Part shown: piece after piece, positions 8,905 to 17,605 of the stretch | Position numbering within the stretch: position 1 is the first letter of the stretch | How the letters are laid out: each line of letters begins with the position of its first letter | Source of the DNA: Paracoccus sp. SCSIO 75233 | GTDB lineage: Bacteria > Pseudomonadota > Alphaproteobacteria > Rhodobacterales > Rhodobacteraceae | Direction: 5' to 3' | DNA: 64,000 nucleotides | Assembly: GCF_027912675.1 (NCBI RefSeq) | Contig: NZ_CP115757.1 | Location: forward strand, 2,170,001 to 2,234,000 | The notes under the pieces: model-generated | Told to the model about the DNA's origin: nothing | Seen by the model: only the letters and a program-made list of their open reading frames with translations | Database searches by the model: none | Translations under genes and position numbers: made by a program

Positions 8905-10008
8905 ATGCCCGACCAGAACCGAATCCAGCCGCAACCCGGCATCATGGATATCGCTCTGTATCAGGGCGGGGCGGCGCATGTGGACGGCGTCGAGAATGTG
9001 ATAAAGCTCTCCTCGAACGAAAACCCTTACGGTGCATCGGAAAAGGCCCGTGATGCGGCCATACGCGCCGCCCATCAGATGCATCGTTACCCGAACACCG
9101 ATCACGCCGATCTGCGCGCCGCGATTGGCGAACTGCACGGCATCGATCCCGACCAGATCATCTGCGGTGTCGGGTCGGATGAGGTGCTGCAATTCGCCGC
9201 CCAGTGCTTCGCTGGGGTCGGGGACGAGGTCATCATGACCGAGCACGGCTTCTCCATGTACCCGATTCTGACCCGCTCGGTTGGTGCAACTCCGGTCGTG
9301 GTGCCGGAGCAGGAGCGGCGGGTGGATATTCAGGCCATCCTCGGCGCGGTGACCGAACGCACCCGGATCGTCTTTCTGACCAATCCCGGCAACCCGACCG
9401 GCACCATGCTGGATGACGAAGACCTGCACAGGCTCGCGAAAGGCCTGCCGCCTTCGGTCCTCTTGGTGCATGATGGCGCGTATAGCGAATTCGTGGCGGA
9501 AGATGTGCGGCATGATTTCGAACTCGTCGCCGCTTACCCGAATGTCCTGGCCACGCGAACTTTCTCGAAAATCTACGGGCTTGGCGGGCTGCGCATTGGT
9601 TGGGGCCATGCCAACCGTGACCTGATCGACGTCATGAACCGGGTCCGCCAGCCTTTCAATCTGTCGGTTGTCCAGCTTGCCGCCGCCGAGGCCGCCATTC
9701 GCGATCAGGCCCATGTGTCGCGTTGCCGGTCCGAAAACGCCAAGATGCGCGCCTGGTTGCGCAATGCGCTGACCGATCTCGGGATTGGCTGCGACGAAAG
9801 CCATGCCAATTTCGTGCTGGCCCGCTTCGCGGATGCCGCCACCGCCGATGCCTGCGACGCCGCCCTGAAGGCCGACGGGCTGATCGTGCGCAAGGCGGCG
9901 GGCTATGGTCTGCCACATTGCCTGCGCATCACCATTGGTGACGAACCCTCCTGCCGCCGCGTCGCCCATGTCATCGGCCGCTTCATCTCCGAAGGAGCGC
10001 AATCATGA
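8905..10008 (+). CDS. hisC: Histidinol-phosphate aminotransferase
   Basis: 367 residues from the ATG at 8905, chosen because AAGGAG lies 8 bases upstream; an earlier in-frame ATG has no such site. A fold-type I PLP aminotransferase: [10 protein letters not shown] near the N terminus, [19 protein letters not shown], and PLP lysine in [17 protein letters not shown]. It converts imidazole-acetol phosphate plus glutamate to histidinol phosphate. HisC enzymes of this group often also accept aromatic amino acids. That fits its 4-bp ATGA overlap with prephenate dehydrogenase, so a role in tyrosine/phenylalanine transamination is plausible. Confidence 0.93.
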   Translation: MPDQNRIQPQPGIMDIALYQGGAAHVDGVENVIKLSSNENPYGASEKARDAAIRAAHQMHRYPNTDHADLRAAIGELHGIDPDQIICGVGSDEVLQFAAQCFAGVGDEVIMTEHGFSMYPILTRSVGATPVVVPEQERRVDIQAILGAVTERTRIVFLTNPGNPTGTMLDDEDLHRLAKGLPPSVLLVHDGAYSEFVAEDVRHDFELVAAYPNVLATRTFSKIYGLGGLRIGWGHANRDLIDVMNRVRQPFNLSVVQLAAAEAAIRDQAHVSRCRSENAKMRAWLRNALTDLGIGCDESHANFVLARFADAATADACDAALKADGLIVRKAAGYGLPHCLRITIGDEPSCRRVAHVIGRFISEGAQS

Positions 10009-10940
10009 GCGCGGTATATGACAAGGTCGCCCTGATCGGTTTGGGGCTGATCGCCGGTTCCATCTCTCTCGCGGCGCGGAAAGCCGGCGCGGCCAACAAG
10101 ATCATCGGCACCGCCAGAAGCGCCAAGACGCGGGCCGCCGCGCGCAATCTGATGCTGTGTGACGAGATCGCGGACAACGCCGCCTCCGCCGTGCGTGGCG
10201 CGGATCTGGTGATCCTGTGCGTTCCGGTCGGCGCAATGGGCAAGGTCATGTCGGAGATCAAGCCGCATCTGAAACCGGGCGCGGTCGTCACCGATGTCGG
10301 CTCCGTCAAGCAGGAGGTGATCGATCAGGTCCTGCCGCATCTGCCGCCGCAGGTGCATTTCATCCCCGGCCATCCGCTCGCCGGGACCGAACAATCCGGC
10401 CCCTATTCAGGCTTTGCCGAGCTGTTCGTGAACCGCTGGTGGCTGCTGACCCCCCTGCCCGACAGCGACCCGTCCGAAGTATCCCGCCTGCGCCGTTTCA
10501 TCCGCGCGCTTGGCGCCAATGTCGAGGATATGGAGCCGGGTCACCACGATCTCGTCCTCGCCGTCACCAGCCACACCCCGCACCTGATCGCTTACACGAT
10601 GGTCGGGGTGGCCGATCACCTCAAACGCGTGACGGAATCTGAGGTTATCAAATACTCCGCCGCCGGTTTCCGCGATTTCACCCGGATCGCGGCTTCCGAC
10701 CCGACCATGTGGCGCGACGTGTTCCTGAACAACAAGGACGCCGTGCTGGACATTCTGGGCCGCTTCACGGAGGAGTTGTTCGTCCTGCAACGCGCCATCC
10801 GCATGGGCGATGGCGAGCAATTGCACGACTACTTCACCCGCACCCGCGCCATCCGCCGTGGCATTATCGAGGCCGGGCAGGACACGGATGCGCCGGATTT
10901 CGGACGTGGGCCGAAATCCGGGCCGGCGAACCGGGACTAG
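10005..10940 (+). CDS. tyrC: Prephenate/arogenate (cyclohexadienyl) dehydrogenase
   Basis: 311 residues. The N-terminal Rossmann fold has the dinucleotide motif [21 protein letters not shown]. The catalytic region includes [16 protein letters not shown] and, in the helical domain, [15 protein letters not shown], the conserved His-containing TyrA segment. It catalyses NAD(P)+-dependent oxidative decarboxylation in tyrosine synthesis. No chorismate mutase or ACT domain is present, as expected for the monofunctional alphaproteobacterial type. It is translationally coupled to hisC by ATGA. Its TAG stop overlaps the TAG stop of the opposite-strand adenosine kinase gene in one CTAG. Confidence 0.92.
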   Translation: MSAVYDKVALIGLGLIAGSISLAARKAGAANKIIGTARSAKTRAAARNLMLCDEIADNAASAVRGADLVILCVPVGAMGKVMSEIKPHLKPGAVVTDVGSVKQEVIDQVLPHLPPQVHFIPGHPLAGTEQSGPYSGFAELFVNRWWLLTPLPDSDPSEVSRLRRFIRALGANVEDMEPGHHDLVLAVTSHTPHLIAYTMVGVADHLKRVTESEVIKYSAAGFRDFTRIAASDPTMWRDVFLNNKDAVLDILGRFTEELFVLQRAIRMGDGEQLHDYFTRTRAIRRGIIEAGQDTDAPDFGRGPKSGPANRD

Positions 10941-11932
10941 ATCAGACCGGCCTTGCGGAAATCTTCGCTGAGATCGCGTTCCGGGCGGGCACCGACATGG
11001 CCGATCACCTCGGACGCGGCCATGACGGCCATATGCCCTGCCGTCTCCAGATCCTGCCCGGTGGCGAGGCCATAGATCAGACCGGCGGCGAACTGATCCC
11101 CCGCCCCTGTCGCATCGAGGGGCGTGACACGATGCACCGGCACCTCCACCCGCTGACTGCCGCGGAACAGCAGCGCCGGATCGCCCGAGCGCGTGCAGAT
11201 CACCGTATCGCAATCGGCAACCGCGAGACGCAGCGCCTCGTCGATATTGGTCTGATACAGCGCCTCCCACTCATGGACATTGCCGATGACATAATCCATC
11301 GATTCCGAGACCAGCTTGCGGAAATCCCCGCGGTGCCGGTCCACGCAGAACGGGTCGGACAGCGCGATCCCGGCGCGCCCGCCCGCACGGTGACAGGCAT
11401 CCGCCGCCGCCATGAAGGCCTGTTTCCCGGCGGGCTTGTCGAACAGATAGCCCTCCAGAAACAGCCATTTGCTGCCCTGAAACACCGCCTCATCGACATC
11501 ATCCGCGCCAAGATCGGCCGAAATGCCAAGATAGGTGTTCATCGACCGCTCCCCATCCGGGGTCACGAAAATGATCGAGCGCGAGGTTGGCAGATCGTCA
11601 CCCGATACCGGCGCGTTGACGAACCGCATCCCCTCATCCTCGGTCTGGGTCGCATAAGACCGCCCCAGCTCGTCATCCGCGACGCGCCCGATAAAGGCGG
11701 TGTTCAGACCCAGCCGACCGATCCCCGCAATCGTATTGGCGACCGATCCGCCCGGAACCAGCCGCGCCTGCCCACGCTTGGCCTGCTGGGCGAGCAGAAA
11801 TTCCGACCGCTCCCGCTCGACAAGCTGCATGATGCCCTTCTGCACCTCCATTTCGACAAGATCGTCGTCACCTGCCGGGGCGATCACGTCGATAATGGCG
11901 TTGCCGATGCCGATCACGTCAAATGGGGTCAT
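10937..11932 (-). CDS. Adenosine kinase (PfkB-family sugar kinase)
   Basis: 331 residues. The PfkB signatures are the N-terminal GGSVANTIAGIGRLGLNTAFIGRVADD and the C-terminal anion-hole motif DATGAGDQFAAGLIYGL with catalytic Asp. The ligand-contact region (DVIGIGNAIIDV, SMNTYLGISADLG) is of the adenosine-kinase type widespread in alphaproteobacteria, phosphorylating adenosine to AMP for purine salvage. It follows nth with a 4-bp ATGA overlap and ends tail-to-tail with tyrC. A ribokinase-like specificity cannot be fully ruled out from sequence. Confidence 0.88.
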   Translation of the reverse strand: MTPFDVIGIGNAIIDVIAPAGDDDLVEMEVQKGIMQLVERERSEFLLAQQAKRGQARLVPGGSVANTIAGIGRLGLNTAFIGRVADDELGRSYATQTEDEGMRFVNAPVSGDDLPTSRSIIFVTPDGERSMNTYLGISADLGADDVDEAVFQGSKWLFLEGYLFDKPAGKQAFMAAADACHRAGGRAGIALSDPFCVDRHRGDFRKLVSESMDYVIGNVHEWEALYQTNIDEALRLAVADCDTVICTRSGDPALLFRGSQRVEVPVHRVTPLDATGAGDQFAAGLIYGLATGQDLETAGHMAVMAASEVIGHVGARPERDLSEDFRKAGLI

Positions 11933-12582
11933 TCAGTTTTCTCCTCGTAGGGGCAAAGATCTTCAATAATGCAAATGCGACAGCGCGGACGACGCGCCTG
12001 GCAGGTATAGCGGCCATGTAAAATGAGCCAGTGATGCGCGTTCTGCTGAAATGGCGCGGGCACGTTGTCTTCAATCGCCCGCTCCACCTCGTCCACATCC
12101 CGGCCCGGTGCGATATGCGTCCGGTTGCCGACGCGGAAAATATGCGTATCGACGGCCTGCGCTGGCTGGCCAAAGACGCAGTTCAGCACGACATTCGCCG
12201 TCTTGCGTCCGACACCCGGCAGGCTCATCAGCGCCGCACGGCTGGCCGGCACCTCGCCGCCATATTCCTCGACCAGAATACGGGACAGCTTGATGACGTT
12301 CTTCGCCTTCTGCCGGAACAGCCCGATGGTCTTGATATGCTCGGTCAGCCCCGCCTCACCCAGATCCAGCATCTGCTGCGGGGTCTCGACCTTTGCGAAC
12401 AGATCCGCCGTCGCGCGGTTCACCCCCGCATCCGTCGCCTGCGCCGACAGCGCGACGGCCACCACGAGTTGATAGGCATTGTGATGCACCAACTCCGTCA
12501 CAGGCGCAGGGTTGGCGTCGCGCAGCCGCGAGAAAATCGCGACCTGTTGGGCATATGGCAAAGCTTGCGGTAATCTGGCCAT
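11929..12582 (-). CDS. nth: Endonuclease III (DNA glycosylase/AP lyase)
   Basis: 217 residues from the ATG at 12582; an upstream in-frame start would add 49 unrelated residues. The helix-hairpin-helix LMSLPGVGRKTANVVLN carries the catalytic Lys, and VDTHIFRVGNR the catalytic Asp. The C terminus holds the [4Fe-4S] pattern C-X6-C-X2-C-X5-C (CQARRPRCRICIIEDLC). It removes oxidised pyrimidines and nicks abasic sites in base-excision repair. It starts an operon with adenosine kinase (ATGA overlap) and is divergent from the OmpA lipoprotein with ~210 bp between. Confidence 0.95.
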   Translation of the reverse strand: MARLPQALPYAQQVAIFSRLRDANPAPVTELVHHNAYQLVVAVALSAQATDAGVNRATADLFAKVETPQQMLDLGEAGLTEHIKTIGLFRQKAKNVIKLSRILVEEYGGEVPASRAALMSLPGVGRKTANVVLNCVFGQPAQAVDTHIFRVGNRTHIAPGRDVDEVERAIEDNVPAPFQQNAHHWLILHGRYTCQARRPRCRICIIEDLCPYEEKTE

Positions 12583-12795
12583 ATGCGCGTCTTTGCCCGC
12601 CACACGCGCGCAGATCAAGTCTGGATCACATAACGAGCAGCGGTAAACGGTCCTAATTTCATGAAGATGTGACCGGGACACGCGCAATTGCGTCTTAGAT
12701 GACTGTTTTCCGAATGGAACCTGTGTCACATTGGCGTCGTTTTAAGCCAGACCGTGCCAACCGGCACCGGACCGTAAATACCGAAAGGCCAACAT

Positions 12796-13461
12796 ATGAC
12801 ACTGCGTGTTTCCCTTCTGCTTGGCACCGCCGCCGCCTTGGCGCTTGGCGCCTGCACCACCAATCCAAACGGCTCGATGGGCACGACGCTGACCACGACC
12901 CAGAAAGGCGCGCTCGCAGGGGCCGCTGTCGGCGCGATCTACGGCGCGCAGCGCGACGATGACAGCAATAACGAGGGCGAGGACATTGCCAAGGGCGCAA
13001 TCCTCGGCGCGGCTGCCGGTGCTGTGACCGGCAATATTATCGAGCGTCAGCAACGCGCGCTTGAACAGGTCATGACCAGCCCCGGTGTGCAGATCATCAA
13101 CCGCGGCGACTATCTTCAGGTCGTCATGCCCTCGGGTCTGCTCTTCGCATCCGACAGCGCAGCCGTGTCCGGTCAGGCGCAGAACGACCTTTACGGCCTA
13201 GCGCAGGTGCTTCAGCAATACCCGAACAGCCGCGTGGAGATCTACGGTCACACCGACTCAACGGCCTCCGACGCCTATAACCTCGACCTCTCGCAGCGCC
13301 GCGCCCAATCGGTCGGCGGTATCCTGACCGCGGCTGGCGTCAACGGCGCGCGCCTGAGCATGGTCGGCCGTGGCGAAAGCCAGCCGATTGCGGATAACAC
13401 GACCGAGGCCGGCAAGGCCCAGAACCGCCGCGTGGAAATCCTGATCCGCCCGACGAGCTGA
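12796..13461 (+). CDS. OmpA-family outer-membrane lipoprotein with glycine-zipper
   Basis: 221 residues. The signal peptide ends in lipobox ALGAC (Cys ~20). Residues ~35-80 are a glycine-zipper segment (GALAGAAVGAIYGA, GAILGAAAGAVTG) that usually inserts in a membrane. Residues ~100-221 are an OmpA peptidoglycan-binding domain (LFASDSAAV, VEIYGHTDSTASDAYNLDLSQRRA, GRGESQPIADN, NRRVEI). It resembles the YiaD/Pal-like family that anchors the outer membrane to peptidoglycan. It is monocistronic with its own terminator. Confidence 0.88.
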   Translation: MTLRVSLLLGTAAALALGACTTNPNGSMGTTLTTTQKGALAGAAVGAIYGAQRDDDSNNEGEDIAKGAILGAAAGAVTGNIIERQQRALEQVMTSPGVQIINRGDYLQVVMPSGLLFASDSAAVSGQAQNDLYGLAQVLQQYPNSRVEIYGHTDSTASDAYNLDLSQRRAQSVGGILTAAGVNGARLSMVGRGESQPIADNTTEAGKAQNRRVEILIRPTS

Positions 13462-13481
13462 TAGCCGGCTACCAGGCACGG

Positions 13482-13512
13482 AAAAGGCCGGGCAATGCGC
13501 CCGGCCTTTTTT
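13482..13512 (+). terminator. Rho-independent terminator after the OmpA lipoprotein gene
   Basis: AAAAGGCCGGGC, AATG loop, GCCCGGCCTTTTTT; 20 bases after the stop. Confidence 0.93.
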
Positions 13513-13538
13513 GTTAATATATTTCGTTGCCACAGCCC

Positions 13539-13847
13539 TCAGCAGCGCTTGAGCGACTGCGCGATCCGGATCATTTCCAGTTTTCCCGCAGCGCGATCTT
13601 CCTCGATCCCGCCAATAACCATTTCAGTCTCTCCATAGCCGTCGAAATCATCTCCGGCCAATGCCGAGGTAATGCTGCCGCCGAAGGATTTGTCGCGGGC
13701 GGCGTCGATCTCCGCATCGCTCTTGCCCTGTTCATAGGCCAGCTGAGCACAGCTCATCGCGTTATAATCCTGCTGGCTCAGGCCATTCCCGGCACAACCG
13801 GCGAGAAGGGCAACACTTGCCGCCGCGAGATAAGCGAGTTTCGTCAT
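13539..13847 (-). CDS. Small predicted lipoprotein, function unknown
   Basis: 102 residues from the ATG at 13847, which has GGAGAA 8 bases upstream; a second ATG 15 bases earlier has no comparable site. The signal peptide MTKLAYLAAASVALLAGC ends in a clear lipobox (LAGC). The mature part is short and acidic with one internal Cys (AMSCAQLAYEQGKSDAEIDAARDKS) and a C-terminal Cys (SLKRC), so one disulfide is possible. No domain was recognised. It stands alone between the OmpA gene, which is convergent, and the ATP synthase operon. Confidence 0.72.
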   Translation of the reverse strand: MTKLAYLAAASVALLAGCAGNGLSQQDYNAMSCAQLAYEQGKSDAEIDAARDKSFGGSITSALAGDDFDGYGETEMVIGGIEEDRAAGKLEMIRIAQSLKRC

Positions 13848-14024
13848 GGGGAATTTCTCCATCTTCAGGGATCACATATTCAAAAAATCGATTTGTCATA
13901 ATGCCGGAATTGGCACGGAGCCTTCGTCATATCAGCGTGGTTAATACATGCCAATTTCATTGACATTATATTGATCCGGCTTAGTCGCACAAACCGGTCA
14001 AATGAGGGCAAGACGGCATAAAAA

Positions 14025-14054
14025 TGAAAAACCCGGCGGACCAGGCCGCCGGGC
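14025..14054 (-). terminator. Terminator at the end of the ATP synthase Fo operon
   Basis: Read on the minus strand: CCCGGCGG, CCTGGT loop, CCGCCGGG, then TTTTTC. It lies ~25 bases downstream of the atpF stop. Confidence 0.9.
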
Positions 14055-14079
14055 GTCAATCACCGTCCCTGATGATCTT

Positions 14080-14637
14080 TCAGTGCAGGCGCTGCACCAC
14101 GTCTTCGATGGCGGCGTCAATGCCCTTGCTGCGGTCGGCGGCGCTGCCCTGCTCCCGCAGGATCTGGCCTGCCGCCGCGATGGCGGTCTGAACAGCCGTG
14201 TCACGCACTTCCCGCACCGCGTCATTCTCCGCCGAGGAAATCTGATCCTCAGCCGCTTTCAGGCGGCGCTGGATCGAGCGTTCCAGATCGGCTTTCGCCT
14301 TATCCGCCTGCGCAACAGCCTCACGCTTGGCGTTGGCGACGATTTCTTCCGCCTGAACCTTCACTTCGCGCTGGCGACGCTCATAGGAGGCATAAAGCTC
14401 CTGCGCTTCTTCCCGCAGGCGCTTGGCCTCCTCCAGATCGGCGCGGATGCCCTCCGCACGCTTGTCCAGCATCCCGCCGATCAGTTGCGGCACCTTGAAG
14501 TACACGAGGATGCCGATGAAGACGAGAAACGCGATCAGAACGATGAAATCGGTATTGCGCAGGCTGAAGAACGGGCCGGAGGCGGCCAGTGCCGGGGTCG
14601 CGCTCAGCGACAGGATGACAGCGAGTTTCTTCATCAT
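14080..14637 (-). CDS. atpF: F0F1 ATP synthase subunit b
   Basis: 185 residues. A cleavable-looking N-terminal hydrophobic stretch (ends ATPALA) is followed by the membrane anchor TDFIVLIAFLVFIGILVYFKVP and a long charged helix (LDKRAEGIRADLEEAKRLREEA...) that forms the peripheral stalk with b'. The start overlaps the b' stop as TGATG; further in-frame ATG and GTG codons are adjacent, so the exact start is uncertain by 1-2 residues. It is the last gene of the Fo operon. The F1 genes are not in the window, as is usual for this bacterial group. Confidence 0.94.
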   Translation of the reverse strand: MMKKLAVILSLSATPALAASGPFFSLRNTDFIVLIAFLVFIGILVYFKVPQLIGGMLDKRAEGIRADLEEAKRLREEAQELYASYERRQREVKVQAEEIVANAKREAVAQADKAKADLERSIQRRLKAAEDQISSAENDAVREVRDTAVQTAIAAAGQILREQGSAADRSKGIDAAIEDVVQRLH

Positions 14638-15302
14638 CACGCCCCCTTCAGCCGCGCATCGACCGCGTTGTCGATCGCCGCATCATCTACATTGCCGCCG
14701 AAACTGCGCAGCAGTTCCCCGGTCACGTCACGCGCAACCGTGCGCGCATCGGATGCAGCGGATTCACGGATCGCGCCGATACGCTTCTCCGATTCAGCGG
14801 TCCGGGCTGCGATCTCCGCGTCCGCCTTGGCGATGGCCGCATCCAGCTCTTTCTGGATATCCGCCTTCTGGGCGGCAATGATCTTGCCTGCCTCGGTGCG
14901 CGCGTCGGCCAGCGCCTGATCATAGGCTGCCTCGGCGTCCTTCGCCTTTTTCTTATATTCCTCGGCCTGCATCAGATCGCCGGTGATCGCACCCTGACGG
15001 TCGGAAATCACCGATCCGATCCGGGGCAGCGCGATCTTCGACAGCACCCAATACAGCACCGCCAGCGTCACCAGCAGCCAGAAAATCTGGTTGCCAAAGG
15101 TCGAGAAATCGAGCTGCGGCATACCTGCCGAGCCACCGGCCGCATCCGCCGCCGCGCTGGCGCCATGCGCCGCGTCAGCCGCTTGTGCTGCCTGTTCGGC
15201 ACCATGCGACACTGCCGCTGCCGCGGCTTCCTCGTTTGCAGCCTCGCCCTGAGACCCGGTTTGCGCGACCGCTTCGGTCGCTTGTTGCAATAGGCTGAAC
15301 AT
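14637..15302 (-). CDS. atpX: F0F1 ATP synthase subunit b' with Ala-rich N-terminal extension
   Basis: 221 residues. The core starts at ~residue 61 (MPQLDFSTFGNQIFWLLVTLAVLYWVLSKIALPRI), the typical b' membrane segment of photosynthetic and related alphaproteobacteria, followed by a long stalk helix rich in Ala, Glu and Lys. The first ~60 residues are an unusual Ala/Gln-rich leader (EEAAAAAVSHGAEQAAQAADAAHG) that makes this protein longer than most b' subunits. It pairs with AtpF in the peripheral stalk. It lies between atpE and atpF, and its stop overlaps atpF. The symbols atpG and atpF2 are also used for it. Confidence 0.92.
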   Translation of the reverse strand: MFSLLQQATEAVAQTGSQGEAANEEAAAAAVSHGAEQAAQAADAAHGASAAADAAGGSAGMPQLDFSTFGNQIFWLLVTLAVLYWVLSKIALPRIGSVISDRQGAITGDLMQAEEYKKKAKDAEAAYDQALADARTEAGKIIAAQKADIQKELDAAIAKADAEIAARTAESEKRIGAIRESAASDARTVARDVTGELLRSFGGNVDDAAIDNAVDARLKGA

Positions 15303-15376
15303 GTCCTACCTCTGGCCGTTCAAGTTACAATCGGATGGGGCGGAACGCCCCACCCAACCGCAAGGATGGCAGGGGA

Positions 15377-15601
15377 TCAGACTGCGAACAGCAGCAGAAG
15401 TGCGACCAGGAACGAGAAGATGCCGAGCGCTTCCGCGAAGGCCATGCCGATGAACAGCGTGGCGGTCTGCGAAGCGGCAGCCGACGGGTTGCGCAGCGCG
15501 CCCGACAGGTAGTTGCCGGCAACATTGCCCACACCGATGGCGGCGCCCGCCATACCGATGCATGCGAGACCCGCGCCGAGATACTGACCCAGTTGTTCCA
15601 T
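15377..15601 (-). CDS. atpE: F0F1 ATP synthase subunit c
   Basis: 74 residues forming two transmembrane helices joined by the polar loop ALRNPSAA. Helix 2 carries the ion-binding carboxylate as Glu in [21 protein letters not shown]; helix 1 has the glycine/alanine packing pattern [17 protein letters not shown]. It forms the rotor ring. It lies between atpB and b' in the Fo operon. Length and sequence are as expected for Paracoccus-type H+-translocating c subunits. Confidence 0.97.
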   Translation of the reverse strand: MEQLGQYLGAGLACIGMAGAAIGVGNVAGNYLSGALRNPSAAASQTATLFIGMAFAEALGIFSFLVALLLLFAV

Positions 15602-15660
15602 GTTTCTTGCTCCTTGAGGCTTTATGGAATGGAAGGATTGATGAACCAGAGACCTGCCCG

Positions 15661-16416
15661 TCAGTGCGCCGGATGCAGCGCGTCTTTCAGATAGACACAG
15701 GTCAGGATGGTGAAGACATAGGCCTGAATGATGCAGACCAGCATCTCCAGCCCGTAAACCCCGACGATGCCCAGCACCGCGAGCGGGGAAATAAGCGCGA
15801 CGGCGCCAAACGCCGCGAACACTTTGATCACGGCGTGGCCTGCCATGATATTGCCGGCAAGACGAATGGAGTGGCTGACCGGGCGCACGAAATACGAGAT
15901 CAGCTCGATCACTGCCAGCACCGGACGCAGCGCCAGCGGCGCGGATTTGACCCAGAAAAGCTCCAGGAAATGTGCGCCGTTCTTGACGAAGCCCAGCACG
16001 GTAACGCCGAGGAACACCATCAGGGCCAGAACGGCGGTTGTGGCGATCTGCGAGGTGGTGGAGAAGCTCATCGGGATCAGCCCGAGATAGTTCGAGAAGA
16101 CGATGAAGCAGAACAGCGTCATGATATAGGGGAAATATTTCAACCCCTCCTTGCCGCAGATGTCTTCCACCATCTTGTAGACCATGCCGTAGGTCAGCTC
16201 GGCAATCGACTGAACACGGTTCGGGATGATGGCGCGACCGCGCGTGCCGAACACCAGCAGCGCAATGATCGTCAGAAGCGCCAGCCCCAGCCAGAGCGTC
16301 GCGTTGGTGGGTGTGTACCAGTGAACGGCACCATCGCCGAACAGCGGCGAGACCACGAACTGTTCCATCGGGTGGAAAGCAAGACCGGTTTCAGCTTCCG
16401 TCGCCACTTGTGTCAT
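15661..16416 (-). CDS. atpB: F0F1 ATP synthase subunit a
   Basis: 251 residues, polytopic. The essential stator arginine lies in [20 protein letters not shown], and [17 protein letters not shown] and the C-terminal [20 protein letters not shown] are conserved half-channel segments. It provides the proton half-channels facing the c ring. Its first 26 bases overlap the 3' end of atpI in another frame, so the two are translationally linked. Confidence 0.96.
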   Translation of the reverse strand: MTQVATEAETGLAFHPMEQFVVSPLFGDGAVHWYTPTNATLWLGLALLTIIALLVFGTRGRAIIPNRVQSIAELTYGMVYKMVEDICGKEGLKYFPYIMTLFCFIVFSNYLGLIPMSFSTTSQIATTAVLALMVFLGVTVLGFVKNGAHFLELFWVKSAPLALRPVLAVIELISYFVRPVSHSIRLAGNIMAGHAVIKVFAAFGAVALISPLAVLGIVGVYGLEMLVCIIQAYVFTILTCVYLKDALHPAH

Positions 16417-16756
16417 CCCTCGTCTGCGGCAGGTCGCCCTGCATGTCCGTCACAGCCTTACGCTGCATCTCTTGTGCGGTGCCCAGCATCACCTTGATGC
16501 CAGCCGCCAGCCCGGCAAGCAGGAACAGGACCAGAAAAATCGGCATCGTGCCGAGCAAACGGTCCAGCCCGTAGCCGATGCCGAACCCGATCCCGAGTCC
16601 CGTCACCAGCTCGATCACCATGCGCCACGCCGCTTCGGCGTTATGCATCGTGACCTGCGTGCGCGTGGGCGCTTTCGGGGCATTCGCCTTTGCCAGCCGC
16701 TCCTCAAGCCGCCGCAGCCGTTCGGCAACATCGGCGTTTTCGTCGCGTTCGGGCAA
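16391..16756 (-). CDS. atpI: ATP synthase assembly protein AtpI
   Basis: 121 residues with a charged N terminus ([20 protein letters not shown]), two transmembrane helices ([22 protein letters not shown] and [20 protein letters not shown]) and a polar tail, the usual AtpI layout. AtpI helps insertion and assembly of the c ring. It is the first gene of the Fo operon and overlaps atpB by 26 bp. The ~195-bp region upstream is shared with the divergent arsR-family gene and should hold the operon promoter. Confidence 0.88.
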   Translation of the reverse strand: MPERDENADVAERLRRLEERLAKANAPKAPTRTQVTMHNAEAAWRMVIELVTGLGIGFGIGYGLDRLLGTMPIFLVLFLLAGLAAGIKVMLGTAQEMQRKAVTDMQGDLPQTRDDTSGDGS

Positions 16757-16913
16757 GTCTCACACCCCTGTTATCGTTGAATGGGTGATAGGTGCCGACG
16801 CCCTCCGAGTCAAGCAAGTGCGACATCTTATCAAGTTACTGATTTTACATCATTTTATTGAGAGACCCGCTTTCCCCGACATGGTTGCACGCGCTGGCCG
16901 CGTGATCCATAAT

Positions 16914-16929
16914 TCAACCGATCAGTTGA
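16914..16929. promoter_or_regulatory. Candidate operator of the adjacent ArsR-family regulator
   Basis: An inverted repeat TCAAC-CGATCA-GTTGA lies 22 bases before the regulator's ATG. ArsR proteins commonly bind such short dyads at their own promoters. Only the repeat is visible; binding is inferred. Confidence 0.4.
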
Positions 16930-16951
16930 GCATTACGGCATAACAATCCCA

Positions 16952-17302
16952 ATGACAGACCCGGAAAAACGCCTCGATCAGATTTTCCAGGCTCTGGCCG
17001 ACCCCACACGCAGGCGGATTCTGGGCATGCTGCTGGAGGACGACATGGCCGTCAGCGACGTCGCAGCGCCGTTCGACGTCAGCCTCGCCGCCGTGTCCAA
17101 ACATCTCGCCGTGCTGGCCGGTGCCGGGCTGATCCGGCAGGAGCGGCGCGGACGGATCACATGGTGCGAGATCGACCCGGACGGGCTGCGCCGCGCCTCG
17201 ATCTGGATGCAGGGGTTCGGACAATTCGACCCGGTGGATCTCGACGATTTCGAGAGGTTCCTGGGCCAGATGCTGGACCCCACGCCACCCGCGCCGGAGT
17301 AA
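16952..17302 (+). CDS. ArsR-family winged-helix transcriptional regulator
   Basis: 116 residues: LDQIFQALADPTRRRILGMLL opens the wHTH. The recognition helix lies in VSDVAAPFDVSLAAVSKHLAVLAGAGLIRQERRGR, followed by the wing and ITWCEIDPDGLRRASIWM. It lacks the paired cysteines of metal sensors (a single Cys in ITWCEI), so it is more like the SRPBCC-linked group of ArsR regulators with non-metal or unknown signals. No SRPBCC-domain gene follows. A dyad upstream suggests autoregulation. It is divergent from the atp operon. Confidence 0.88.
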   Translation: MTDPEKRLDQIFQALADPTRRRILGMLLEDDMAVSDVAAPFDVSLAAVSKHLAVLAGAGLIRQERRGRITWCEIDPDGLRRASIWMQGFGQFDPVDLDDFERFLGQMLDPTPPAPE

Positions 17303-17358
17303 CGCGCCCTGCGTCAGTTCAAATAGCGGCGCAGGCCGGACCCGCGCCGCCAATCGCG

Positions 17359-17490
17359 TCACGCCGCCTTGTGAAGCGGCTGCTCCAGCGGCAAAGCGTC
17401 GAAGCTGAAATAGGCAAACATCTGCTCCAGCGCGGCAAGCGCGGCCTTCGCCCCGTCCGCAGGCGCAACAGGTTTGGTTGATGTGGTCAT
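17359..17490 (-). CDS. Small 43-residue protein of unknown function
   Basis: A short frame translating to MTTSTKPVAPADGAKAALAA, LEQMFAYFSFDALPLEQPLH, KAA. The composition is protein-like: a Thr/Pro/Ala-rich start, then an amphipathic helix (AKAALAALEQMFAYFSFD). It has no transmembrane segment or cysteine. GGGG lies ~8 bases before the ATG and GGGAGG about 25 bases before it, so the ribosome site is weak. It sits between the ArsR gene, which is convergent, and the sdh operon. Similar short Ala-Leu-Glu-Gln-Met-rich proteins are, from memory, common hypotheticals in Rhodobacteraceae; that recollection was not checked. Confidence 0.6.
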   Translation of the reverse strand: MTTSTKPVAPADGAKAALAALEQMFAYFSFDALPLEQPLHKAA

Positions 17491-17561
17491 GGTCGAACCC
17501 CAAAAAAGGTGGTTCCTCCCGTGACCGCAAATTAACCCGCCTGAACGAACCGATCAACCGC

Positions 17562-17584
17562 GACGCAGCGGCACTGGCTGCGTC
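17562..17584 (-). terminator. Stem-loop downstream of sdhB
   Basis: GACGCAGC, 7-base loop, GCTGCGTC: a perfect 8-bp stem 22 bases after the sdhB stop. No T-run follows on the minus strand, so it may protect or process the 3' end rather than terminate by itself. Confidence 0.4.
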
Positions 17585-17605
17585 ATAACGTCAGACGACA
17601 TCGCC

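Noticed and set aside
16922..17557. Long minus-strand frame opposite arsR
   Set aside because: It is the antisense shadow of the winged-helix gene; the real small minus-strand gene at 17359-17490 uses another frame.
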